The notes beneath the pieces are model-generated. The model searched no databases. It worked only from the letters and a program-made list of their open reading frames with translations, and was not told the origin of the DNA. A program made the translations under genes and the position numbers. Shown in pieces: positions 26,977 through 34,298 of a stretch of DNA of 35,859 nucleotides; positions within the stretch are counted from its first letter, which is position 1, and each line of letters opens with the position of its first letter. The DNA comes from CAYXDO01 sp964463485 (GTDB lineage: Bacteria > Myxococcota > Kuafuiibacteriia > Kuafuiibacteriales > Kuafuiibacteriaceae). The stretch lies in assembly GCA_964463485.1 (NCBI GenBank), contig CAYXDO010000109.1, forward strand, positions 1-35,859, read 5' to 3'.

Positions 26977-27654
26977 GTGGCGCTCTCCGTTTCCGACATC
27001 AACCGAGCCCTCGTCGCCCACCGTCGACTTCGGGACGGCGAGAAGCTGTCGCGGAATGACAAGAGTGCGATCGAGAGCTTCCGGGGCCTGCATCGGGAAG
27101 CTTCGTCGCTCAAGGAAGACCCGGCGGTTCGCGACGCGCTGAAGGGTGCGCTCGCCAACGACGGCGCGTTCCTTTTGGAGATCAAAGACAACCCGCTCCT
27201 CTCGCAGCACCTCAAAGGCTTGCGACAGAAGGGCTCGGCCACCGACGCGGAGATGGCCCAGATCTCGAAGCTCGCACAGAAGCTCTCGAAAGCCGAAGAC
27301 GACGCGATCAACGCCACGATCGGCGGGCTGGTGTTGTCGGGTGGAGTGTCCACGGAGGCCCTCTCCTCGCTGTCGAGCTACATGGACAAGGAGCGTGCGA
27401 TTCGCACGAAGAGTGACGTTTGGGCCGGGTTCAAGAGCAAGGCCATCGCCGCCGGCGCGTTCACACTCGCCGCGGTCGCGGTGCCACTCTCCCTGTGGTT
27501 TCCGCCGCTCTCCGGTTTTGCTGCGTCGCTTTCGGGCGCGGCCGTCCAGGCCGTCCAGCTCGGCTCCCTCGTCGGTGGGTTGCTCGCCGGGACCGCCGCC
27601 GGAAAGGTCGCGTCGAAGCTCACGACCAAGGATGAGTACGGCCTGAGGGATTGA
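26977..27654 (+). CDS. Hypothetical protein with two C-terminal hydrophobic helices
   Basis: A 225-residue protein I do not recognise. Residues 1-145 are charged and helical with no signal peptide; about 155-177 (KAIAAGAFTLAAVAVPLSLWF) and 180-208 (Ala/Gly/Ser/Leu-rich) are hydrophobic, separated by a short FPPLSG turn, so a helical hairpin could insert in a membrane. The build, a soluble N-terminal domain followed by a Gly/Ala hairpin, recalls secreted effector or pore-type proteins, but nothing in the sequence proves this. It starts with GTG without a clear Shine-Dalgarno. It is separated from the duplicated unknown protein by repeat-rich DNA. Confidence 0.65.
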   Translation: MALSVSDINRALVAHRRLRDGEKLSRNDKSAIESFRGLHREASSLKEDPAVRDALKGALANDGAFLLEIKDNPLLSQHLKGLRQKGSATDAEMAQISKLAQKLSKAEDDAINATIGGLVLSGGVSTEALSSLSSYMDKERAIRTKSDVWAGFKSKAIAAGAFTLAAVAVPLSLWFPPLSGFAASLSGAAVQAVQLGSLVGGLLAGTAAGKVASKLTTKDEYGLRD

Positions 27655-27674
27655 TTGAGTTCTTGACCTGGGAC

Positions 27675-27695
27675 CGCAGGCATCTTGCCTGCGGC
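27675..27695. terminator. Strong GC hairpin downstream of the two-helix hypothetical gene
   Basis: ccgcaggca and tgcctgcgg form a perfect 9-bp stem with a 3-base loop, 21 bp after the stop at 27654. No T-run follows. It may end transcription between the convergent genes, but short palindromes of this kind also occur as dispersed intergenic repeats in environmental bacteria, so the role is uncertain. Confidence 0.5.
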
Positions 27696-27738
27696 TAACT
27701 GGCGCGAAGTCCCGTCTGCCAAATCCGACGTCCGAAAC

Positions 27739-27751
27739 CGAATCAGACCTC
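27739..27751 (-). repeat. Solitary inverted copy of the 13-mer tandem repeat
   Basis: cgaatcagacctc is the exact reverse complement of the unit tandemly repeated at 1-79. A partial second copy (cagacctc) follows 5 bases later at 27756-27763. It lies directly outside the large palindrome that starts at 27764. Confidence 0.7.
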
Positions 27752-27763
27752 TGAGCAGACCTC

Positions 27764-27938
27764 CTAAGTACACGTCCCTGGAAGTTCGTGACCACGCTGA
27801 AACCACAGAGGACGCGGAGAGAAGACACAGAGGACACAGAGAAGTGCTCATTCCATCATCTGTGTGCTCTGTGGGCTTCGGCTCGGTGCTCTCTGTGGTT
27901 TCTCCCGTGGTCACGAATCTGCGGGGACTTGTACTAAG
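27764..27938. repeat. 175-bp imperfect palindrome, MITE-like or REP-like element
   Basis: The two halves are inverted copies. The outer arms ctaagtac / gtactaag differ at one base. The next arms share ttcgtgaccacg / cgtggtcacgaa. The inner arms repeat a cacagagg-type motif (aaccacagag at 27801-27810, acacagaggacacagag at 27825-27841; ctctgtggtt at 27891-27900). The loop is about 15 bases near 27842-27857. No open frame of its own. It occupies the middle of the only 350-bp gap in this part; cacagag-type intergenic palindromes are, from memory, widespread in environmental bacterial genomes. Confidence 0.75.
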
Positions 27939-28004
27939 TCGACCCATCGCGGCAGCGCCCGTGTTGGACGGGCAGGTCACACAGGTGAAGAGGTGGATCG
28001 GGGC

Positions 28005-29711
28005 CTACTCTGGGAAGACTCTGGGAAGCGCCTGAAGGTCGAGGGCCGTGCCGTCTTTGTTCCGGTAGGTCTGCGCGAAGATATCCGGCTGCACGAGCCG
28101 CGCGTCGGTGCCCTGCTGAACCAAGACAGCGCCGTTATCGAACTTGTGGGTCGTCGCGGTCCCGGTGAATTGTCCCTGACCCTCGACGAAGACGGCCTTC
28201 ACCAGGTCGCGGTCGTCTCGACGGTGCAGGCCGTACCCCTGAACTCCGGTCGCCTTGGACTCGAGCGCGTTCATCTTCTTACCGATGAACTCCTTGTCCG
28301 AGTTGTACATGTCGCCGAGGCTGAGCTCTTCTCGGGCGAACTGGAGCGCGTCTTTGAACTGCTGCAGGCTCAGCTTCGAGGGGTCGTCCCCGAACTTGGC
28401 GCGGAGCTTGTCGGCCTGCTCCTCGGACACCTGATTGATGATGACGACGCCGTTGCCGTCGCTCTTCACGGCCTGCACGGCTTTGTCCTTCTCGTTGAAG
28501 AACACCAACCCTTGGTCGCCGATCGGGTTGCCTTGCCAATCGGCGATCTGTTGGCCGGCCTTCTCGTGTCCTTTCGGGTACACCAACGGCTCGCCGCCGC
28601 CGCCGAAGGACGGGACCGGAATCACGAACTTCTGGGCGCTCGAGACAGTGTCGACGCCCTGGGAGAAGTCCACGTTCTTGAAGTCGATCTTCTTGGGCTT
28701 GGAGGGATCCTGACGCGGGATGCTGGTGAGTGCGATGGCCTCGCCGTCGGGCGTCTTGTAGGTTTGTGCGAAGATTTCGGGCTGAACCAATCGGACGTCC
28801 TTGCCCTGCTTCAGGATCACCGCGCCATTTTCGAACTTGTGAGTCGTCGCCGTACCCTTCAGCTCACCGCGACCCGGGACAAACACGGCCTGGCAGAGAT
28901 CTCGGTCGTCGCGACGATGAAGCCCAAACGCCTCGACGCCGGTGCTCTCCTTGGCGAGCGGGTTCATCTTGCTCTTGATGAATCCCTTGTCCGAGTTGTA
29001 CATGTCTCCGAGTCCGAGCTCCTTCTTGGCGAACTCGAGCACTTCCTTGAACTTCGCCAGAGTCAGCTTGCTCGGATCACCGATCTTCGCGCTGAGTTGC
29101 TTGGCTTGATCCTCGGAGACTTGATTCAGGATCACCACGCCCTGCCCATCGGCTTTGACGGCCTGAACGGCTTGGTCCTTCTCGTTGAAGAACACGAGGC
29201 CCTTGTCGCCGATCGGCTTGCCTTGCCAGTCGGCGATCGGCTGGCCGGCCTTTTCGTGGCCCTTTGGATACACGAGCGGCTCGCCGCCTCCGGCGAAGCT
29301 CGGGACGGGAATGATGAACTTCTGCGCGCTCGAGATCACGTTCATCGACTTCGAGAAATCGACGGCCCGAAAATCGAAGCTTTGGAGCTTGATTTGTCCG
29401 GTCCGATTTGCCAGCAGCGCGCCCATCGCGCCGAACGTGCCCGCGCCCTTCTGGAGCGGGCGAGACTCCTTGGCCCCCTGGTAGGCTCCGGCGCCGCCAA
29501 ACGACGAGAGCATCGTGCCGCGCTGCTCGTTCGTGAGGTTCCATTGGCTCATCAGTTGGTCGGCGACCTTGGACGCCGGCACGCCGAGCTTTTGAGCGAC
29601 GTGGCCGATCACCGCGTTCTGCTGTTGGGCGTCGAGGCCCTTGAGCGCCGGCGATCCCGGTTGTTGCGCAGCCCAGGCCGCGGCGGTGTCGCGAATCGAT
29701 GTCGTCTTCAT
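28005..29711 (-). CDS. Unknown protein made of two 224-residue tandem repeats
   Basis: A 568-residue protein from the ATG at 29711; an ATG at 29732 would add 7 residues, and neither has a clear Shine-Dalgarno. The first 100 residues are Gln/Ala-rich and helical. Then two homologous units of about 224 residues follow, beginning DFxxVDFS and SSAQKFIIPVPSF. They share GGGEPLVYPKGHEKAGQ, IADWQGxPIGDxGLVFFNEKD, QVSExQA, LGDMYNSDK, GLHRRDDRDL and GTATTHKFxNGAV. No signal peptide or membrane segment. I do not know the domain; conserved His, Arg and Asp in GLHRRDDRDL and THKF could be catalytic or ligand-binding. The duplication is old enough that the DNA copies have diverged. Confidence 0.75.
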   Translation of the reverse strand: MKTTSIRDTAAAWAAQQPGSPALKGLDAQQQNAVIGHVAQKLGVPASKVADQLMSQWNLTNEQRGTMLSSFGGAGAYQGAKESRPLQKGAGTFGAMGALLANRTGQIKLQSFDFRAVDFSKSMNVISSAQKFIIPVPSFAGGGEPLVYPKGHEKAGQPIADWQGKPIGDKGLVFFNEKDQAVQAVKADGQGVVILNQVSEDQAKQLSAKIGDPSKLTLAKFKEVLEFAKKELGLGDMYNSDKGFIKSKMNPLAKESTGVEAFGLHRRDDRDLCQAVFVPGRGELKGTATTHKFENGAVILKQGKDVRLVQPEIFAQTYKTPDGEAIALTSIPRQDPSKPKKIDFKNVDFSQGVDTVSSAQKFVIPVPSFGGGGEPLVYPKGHEKAGQQIADWQGNPIGDQGLVFFNEKDKAVQAVKSDGNGVVIINQVSEEQADKLRAKFGDDPSKLSLQQFKDALQFAREELSLGDMYNSDKEFIGKKMNALESKATGVQGYGLHRRDDRDLVKAVFVEGQGQFTGTATTHKFDNGAVLVQQGTDARLVQPDIFAQTYRNKDGTALDLQALPRVFPE

Positions 29712-29844
29712 AGGGTGAGAGACCGCCTGCATAGCAGGTCACGGGCCGCGAGGGCAAGTCCGTAGGCAAGAGTAAGCAAAAAACGACATGTGCGCCTCAT
29801 ATGCGACGGGCCGGCTTCATGGGCTTTCCGGGCGGCTTCGCGCC

Positions 29845-29859
29845 GGCGCATACTGCGCC
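29845..29859 (+). promoter_or_regulatory. Hairpin immediately before the dioxygenase start
   Basis: ggcgca (29845-29850) and tgcgcc (29854-29859) pair around tac, ending 3 bases before the ATG at 29863. It replaces any Shine-Dalgarno at this spot. It may be an operator half or a structure that lowers translation. Confidence 0.3.
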
Positions 29860-29862
29860 GCC

Positions 29863-30687
29863 ATGACCTCGAACGAAGTGCTCGATCGCCTCACCCGCGA
29901 CGGCTTCGCGCTCGTCCCTGAGGTCCTGTCCGAGGAGTTCCTGAGGCACGCCAGAGACGTCACGAACCGACTCGCCCTCGCCTACTCGCAAGAAGATCGA
30001 AAGACGTGGCGATCGCTCGGGACACTCATCGACGTGTTCAGGGACTCATTCTTCGCCGAGTTGATGACTTTCGAGCCCGCTTTGGCAGTCCTGAGGTCGA
30101 TCGGTGAGTTTCCCAGGCTCTCTGGAGGGTACGTCTTCTCGAAGGCGCCTGCCGACCCCCGGGCTTTCTGGCACCAGGACTGGGGATTCTGGGACGACCC
30201 GGTGAGTGACGGAGAGTTTCCGCCTCAGGTCGGGTTGCTCTACTATCTGACGGACACGACGCGAGTGAACGGCTGCTTGAGAGTGCTGCCGGGTTCTCAT
30301 CGAAACCGTCATGAAATTCACGATGAGCTCATGCGGCTCGACAAGCGAGCGCTTCGGAGGATGGACGATCCGAGCGTGCTCCCATTTTGCGACCTGGACG
30401 GGGAAGTTGACGTCCCTGTCCGCGCGGGCGACTTGGTCGTGCTGGACGCTCGAACCCTTCACGCGGCTCACGCGAACTCATCGCGCGAGCGAAGGACGCT
30501 CGTCACGCTGTGGTACCACCCAGATGAGACCATCCTGTCGGAGCCGACGCGAGCGTATCTCGGGACGGTTGCCCCGCCGGGTGATTGGCCCCGGGAGGTG
30601 TGTGAGAGAGTGAGTCCGATTCTGCTTCGGTACTCAGGCAACTCTCCCCGCGCGACGCCCACGGAGCGTGGGCCGCGCGCTCGGTAG
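29863..30687 (+). CDS. PhyH-family Fe(II)/2-oxoglutarate dioxygenase
   Basis: A 274-residue phytanoyl-CoA dioxygenase-like enzyme. These use Fe(II) and 2-oxoglutarate to hydroxylate small molecules, often in secondary metabolism. The iron ligands read H104-x-D106 in FWHQDWGFW and H200 in RTLHAAHANSS; the 2-oxoglutarate Arg is R210 or R211 in RERRTL. LRVLPGSHRNRHE before them is typical of the family. The frame stays open back to 29788, but the ATG at 29863 directly precedes the conserved start (EVLDRLTRDGFALVPEVLS) and is preferred. The substrate is unknown. It converges with the radical SAM gene, so the two are neighbours but not one operon. Confidence 0.9.
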   Translation: MTSNEVLDRLTRDGFALVPEVLSEEFLRHARDVTNRLALAYSQEDRKTWRSLGTLIDVFRDSFFAELMTFEPALAVLRSIGEFPRLSGGYVFSKAPADPRAFWHQDWGFWDDPVSDGEFPPQVGLLYYLTDTTRVNGCLRVLPGSHRNRHEIHDELMRLDKRALRRMDDPSVLPFCDLDGEVDVPVRAGDLVVLDARTLHAAHANSSRERRTLVTLWYHPDETILSEPTRAYLGTVAPPGDWPREVCERVSPILLRYSGNSPRATPTERGPRAR

Positions 30688-30691
30688 CCAA

Positions 30692-30712
30692 GCGGTCCAC
30701 CTCCGCGACCGC
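30692..30712. terminator. Possible bidirectional terminator hairpin
   Basis: gcggtc (30692-30697) and gaccgc (30707-30712) form a 6-bp stem with a 9-base loop in the 41-bp gap between the convergent dioxygenase and radical SAM genes. No T-run on either side. Confidence 0.3.
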
Positions 30713-30728
30713 GTTCGTCGCCCCCGAC

Positions 30729-32684
30729 TCAGCTCGGGTCGAACAGCGGCGCGTTGGGCTCGCGGATAGCCTTGCAGACTTTGCAGATCGTCGAGGTCTT
30801 GGGGACTACGAGGTTGGCGATTTCTGGGTCTCGCGACTCAGCCTCGCGGAAGAGGGCTTGGAGTCCGCCGAGCTCGACCTTCCGAAACAGGTCGTCTCCG
30901 TTCACCTCCTCGAGCAGAGCGCGAAGCCCGCGCGCCGCGACCGAGCCGGGGCTCCGCGCAAAACCGAAACACGAGCATGGGTAGAGTCTACCGTCGGCTC
31001 GGACGAGGATTTTGGGGAGCGCGGACACGACCTCGCGTTCGAAGTTCTGGCACCGATACCCAGCCGGCAGGGCTTCGATTCGTTCCTTCACGGTGGCGCG
31101 AGCGATAGGTATGAGCCCGAGCCGTTCGAGGCGCGGCGTCGCGTGGTATTCGAAGCGTGTCATTCGGGCCACTCGGTCCAGCGGATATCTTCGACCGTAG
31201 GTCTGTTCGTACGCTCGCTGAAGGGCCGACATCCATTTCTCGAGGTCCGCCCGGTCCCACACCAGAAAATTAAGTACGAGATTTACGCGGTCTTCCAGAA
31301 TCGAGCGCATCGCGTGAGTCAAGTGGGCGACGTTCTCGATGGGTGTTCCAGCGTCAGTCTGCATTCCGATGGAGCAGTGAATCGCCGGACGAGTGTACCG
31401 ATTCCGGGCGCCGAGGCCTGCCTCGGCCAACTCTCCGATGAGTCGTTCGGCGCGCTTGGGGCTTCCAAATACCTTGCCGTTGGTTTGAATCTTCTGAATA
31501 TCGAGCGGCGAGCGCGCCACGAGCTCCCGCAGGAGCTCATTGCGCCCGAAGGGCTCGCCGCCGGTGAGTGTGACTCCGTACACTCCGACGTCCGCGGACT
31601 CGGTCATGAGCGCGAGCGCAGAGTCAGCGTCGAAACCTTCGAGCCCGGCCTCGACCTCGTCGATCACGGCGCAACCCGAGCAGCGAAGGTTGCAGACGTG
31701 GGTTAGCTCGAGCTCGAGGACACGCGGACGAAACCACCAGTGGGCTGGCGCGCGGGCGCACGCCGCCTTCGCGATCTTCTCGAAGCCGTCGAGGCTCGGG
31801 TCGAGGAAGGCGTTGAGGGGAGACTCGCGACGTCTCAGGACGAGCGTAGTGATCTCGGCGGACCGTTCCAGGAGTGCGATTTCGAGATCTTCGTCGCCGG
31901 GACCGATGGGTCGACCGTCCCAGGTCACGCCGGGGGCGAGCCCGCGTTCCCCGGTGATCACCAAGCGACCGCCGTGCCTCTCGGCGGTGAAGAGCTCACC
32001 CATCGGGAGCATGAGGCTGCAGTGCCGGAGGAGGTCCACCGCGGGCGCGACGTCGTCGCCGAGAACCCAGAGCATCGCGTCGCGCGCAGGGACGAGCGGA
32101 GCTCGTCCGCCGCTCCTAGCGGCCGCGGCCTCACGTTCGTCGGAGAGTGGAGGCGGATCGCGCTCGTCATGGCTCGAAGGGCCCGTGGAGGGTGCGCCAC
32201 GAGCCGCGGCGGCGAGCAGCTCGCGGGCCGCGAGCGGAGACCTTCCACGATCTCCGACGAAGACCGCGAGCTGAGTGAGTGAGGTGATCGCGGCGGCGCG
32301 GTCCGATCCTCGGAGGGCCCGAAGCTCCACCTCGAGCGGTCGGGTCCCTAGGGGCCCAAGCTCCAGAGGCTCGTCGCCGGGCGACTCGGCGAGGAGAGAC
32401 AGCGCGAGCTCGGCGATGGGATGATGCCCCGTGTGACTCACCGGAGGAGCTTCATGGCGATGCTCTTCGAGGACGACGTCGATCCCGGGCGGGAAGCGAA
32501 GCTCGAGCACACGAAGCGCATCCAGGAGATCGAATGGGCTATCGAGCCCACTAAGCGCGACCGCCTCGTATCGAAGCCGAACGGGAAAGCCGATTCTGCG
32601 GGCAGCCGATAGGATTGTTTTGCGATCGTCACTCGGCAGCACCCTGGACCTCGGGTCGGAGCTCGGGTCGGAGTGCGGCGTCAT
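30729..32684 (-). CDS. Radical SAM protein with long unknown N-terminal region and SPASM-like C-terminus
   Basis: A 651-residue protein from the ATG at 32684; the frame runs to 33014, but that part would overlap the divergent aldehyde dehydrogenase gene. Residues 321-560 hold the radical SAM core: CNLRCSGC with C331, C335 and C338 for the 4Fe-4S cluster, and GGEP at 375-378 for SAM. Extra cysteines C545, C570, C572, C634 and C637 (YRCQNF, YPCSCFGF, TICKVCK) suggest one or two auxiliary clusters, as in SPASM/Twitch enzymes that modify peptides. The first 300 residues match no domain I know and include HHPIAELALSLLAE and a Pro/Ser-rich linker. No small peptide substrate gene is evident nearby. 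The reaction is unknown. Confidence 0.88.
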   Translation of the reverse strand: MTPHSDPSSDPRSRVLPSDDRKTILSAARRIGFPVRLRYEAVALSGLDSPFDLLDALRVLELRFPPGIDVVLEEHRHEAPPVSHTGHHPIAELALSLLAESPGDEPLELGPLGTRPLEVELRALRGSDRAAAITSLTQLAVFVGDRGRSPLAARELLAAAARGAPSTGPSSHDERDPPPLSDEREAAAARSGGRAPLVPARDAMLWVLGDDVAPAVDLLRHCSLMLPMGELFTAERHGGRLVITGERGLAPGVTWDGRPIGPGDEDLEIALLERSAEITTLVLRRRESPLNAFLDPSLDGFEKIAKAACARAPAHWWFRPRVLELELTHVCNLRCSGCAVIDEVEAGLEGFDADSALALMTESADVGVYGVTLTGGEPFGRNELLRELVARSPLDIQKIQTNGKVFGSPKRAERLIGELAEAGLGARNRYTRPAIHCSIGMQTDAGTPIENVAHLTHAMRSILEDRVNLVLNFLVWDRADLEKWMSALQRAYEQTYGRRYPLDRVARMTRFEYHATPRLERLGLIPIARATVKERIEALPAGYRCQNFEREVVSALPKILVRADGRLYPCSCFGFARSPGSVAARGLRALLEEVNGDDLFRKVELGGLQALFREAESRDPEIANLVVPKTSTICKVCKAIREPNAPLFDPS

Positions 32685-32774
32685 CGTGGCAGTGTGGCGG
32701 CGTGGCGCGCGCGAGCCAACCGTCTTCGTGGCTGGACGCGTTGAAGGCGGCTCGAAAGTGCGATAGACGGCCGA

Positions 32775-32797
32775 CTCGAGGTCGCTCTGGCCTCGAG
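32775..32797. promoter_or_regulatory. Inverted repeat upstream of the aldehyde dehydrogenase gene
   Basis: ctcgagg (32775-32781) and cctcgag (32791-32797) form a perfect 7-bp inverted repeat with a 9-base spacer. It ends just before the GGAGGA Shine-Dalgarno (32802-32807) of the gene starting at 32811. It lies in the 126-bp divergent gap with the radical SAM gene and could be an operator. Confidence 0.4.
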
Positions 32798-32810
32798 GTA
32801 CGGAGGAAGC

Positions 32811-34298
32811 ATGCGAAAGCTCTGGATCGGTGGGCAGTGGACGGAGGGCGCGGCGGGTCGCGTCCGAAGAATCGAGAACCCGGCGACGCTCGAGGTGATC
32901 GACGAGGTCGTCGAGTCGACCGCGCCCGACGTTCACCTGGCGTGCGAAGTCGCCGCGGAGGCCCAGCGGGCGTGGCGTCACCACCCAGGTATCGAGCGCG
33001 CGAAGCTGCTCCACGACGTCGCTCGACTCATGAGAGAGGATCGGGCCGAGATCTCCCGTCTGCTCACCCTGGAGGGCGGCAAGCCGCGGATCGAGACCCT
33101 CGACGAGGTCGAGTGGTGCGCCGCCTGCTTCGATTATTACGCAGAGATCGCGCGCAACTCACACGGAAGCTCGATTCCTCCGGTCGCACCGCACCAGGTG
33201 AATTTCACGATCAAAGAGCCGCTCGGCGTGATCGGATGTATCGTTCCGTTCAACTACCCACTGCTGCTCTTGGTTTGGAAGATCGCCCCAGCCATCGCCG
33301 CCGGCAACGCGGTCGTAATCAAGCCGTCCGAGCTCACGCCGCTCGCGACTCTCAGGCTCTGCGAGACGGTGTTTCCAGTCCTGCCGAAGGGTGTCTTGAA
33401 CGTCGTGACCGGCACGGGCTCGGACGTGGGTGAGCCGCTGGTCGACGATCCGAACGTCGCGTGTATCGCCTTCACCGGTTCGACGGGCGTGGGGATTCGC
33501 ATCGCCATGCGATGCGCGGAGAAGCTCAAGCGAGTGAACCTCGAGCTTGGTGGCATCGATCCATTCATCGTGTTCGACGACGCCGACGTCGAAGTCGCCG
33601 CAGCCGGCGCGGCCTGGGCGCGTTTTCTCAACGCGGGCCAGGTCTGTACCTCTGCCAAGCGGATTTACGTCGTCGAGAAGATCGCCGACGCATTCATCGA
33701 CCAATTCGTCGCGAACGCCAAAGCCATTCGCGTGGGCAACCCGATGAGCGTCGAGACGGACATGGGTCCGCTGATTTCGCGCACCGCGCGGGATCGGGTC
33801 GACGATCAGGTGCGCCGTGCGCTCGCCCAGGGTGCGAAGCTGCTCGCAGGTGGGCAGAAGCTCTCGGACGCAGGCCCTGGCTGGTTCTACGCGCCGACGG
33901 TCCTCCGGGACGTCAAGCCCGACCACGTCGTGGTGTGTGAAGAAGTCTTCGGTCCGATCGCGTCCATCCAGACGGTGAAAGATGGCGACGAAGCGATCGC
34001 GCTCGCGGCGAGGTCCGAGTACGGGCTCGGCGCAAACATCTACACTCATAGCCTGAGTTGGGCGATGAAAGCGATGACCGAGATCAAGGCTGGCACTTTC
34101 TGGATCAACGACCCGCTGACCGACAACGACGCGGCTCCTTTCGGAGGGATGAGGAAGAGCGGCCTGGGTCGCGAGCTCGGTGAGGAGGGCCTCGACGCCT
34201 TCCGCGAGACCAAACACGTGCACCTCGATTTCATCCCCGAGAAGAAGGCCTATTGGTTCCCATACAAGAACCGAAGTCAGGAGATTCCGAAGGAATGA
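32811..34298 (+). CDS. NAD(P)-dependent aldehyde dehydrogenase
   Basis: A 495-residue classical aldehyde dehydrogenase oxidising an aldehyde to a carboxylate. Catalytic C279 is in NAGQVCTSAK, general base E245 in LELGGIDP, N148 in VPFNYP, and cofactor K171 in IKPSE with FTGSTGVG at 221-228. All are intact. It belongs broadly to the betaine/semialdehyde dehydrogenase branch. The stop overlaps the start of a lysine 6-dehydrogenase/saccharopine dehydrogenase-like gene (ATGA), so the substrate may be 2-aminoadipate semialdehyde (inference). A strong Shine-Dalgarno, GGAGGA, precedes the ATG. Confidence 0.95.
   Translation: MRKLWIGGQWTEGAAGRVRRIENPATLEVIDEVVESTAPDVHLACEVAAEAQRAWRHHPGIERAKLLHDVARLMREDRAEISRLLTLEGGKPRIETLDEVEWCAACFDYYAEIARNSHGSSIPPVAPHQVNFTIKEPLGVIGCIVPFNYPLLLLVWKIAPAIAAGNAVVIKPSELTPLATLRLCETVFPVLPKGVLNVVTGTGSDVGEPLVDDPNVACIAFTGSTGVGIRIAMRCAEKLKRVNLELGGIDPFIVFDDADVEVAAAGAAWARFLNAGQVCTSAKRIYVVEKIADAFIDQFVANAKAIRVGNPMSVETDMGPLISRTARDRVDDQVRRALAQGAKLLAGGQKLSDAGPGWFYAPTVLRDVKPDHVVVCEEVFGPIASIQTVKDGDEAIALAARSEYGLGANIYTHSLSWAMKAMTEIKAGTFWINDPLTDNDAAPFGGMRKSGLGRELGEEGLDAFRETKHVHLDFIPEKKAYWFPYKNRSQEIPKE

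Noticed and set aside
27864..29765. 633-codon plus-strand frame opposite the duplicated protein
   Set aside because: It also shows an internal repeat, but only because the DNA is duplicated; the minus-strand product has the conserved, balanced composition of a real protein.
32685..33014. N-terminal extension of the radical SAM gene
   Set aside because: It would overlap the first 200 bases of the well-supported aldehyde dehydrogenase gene; the ATG at 32684 leaves a normal divergent gap.
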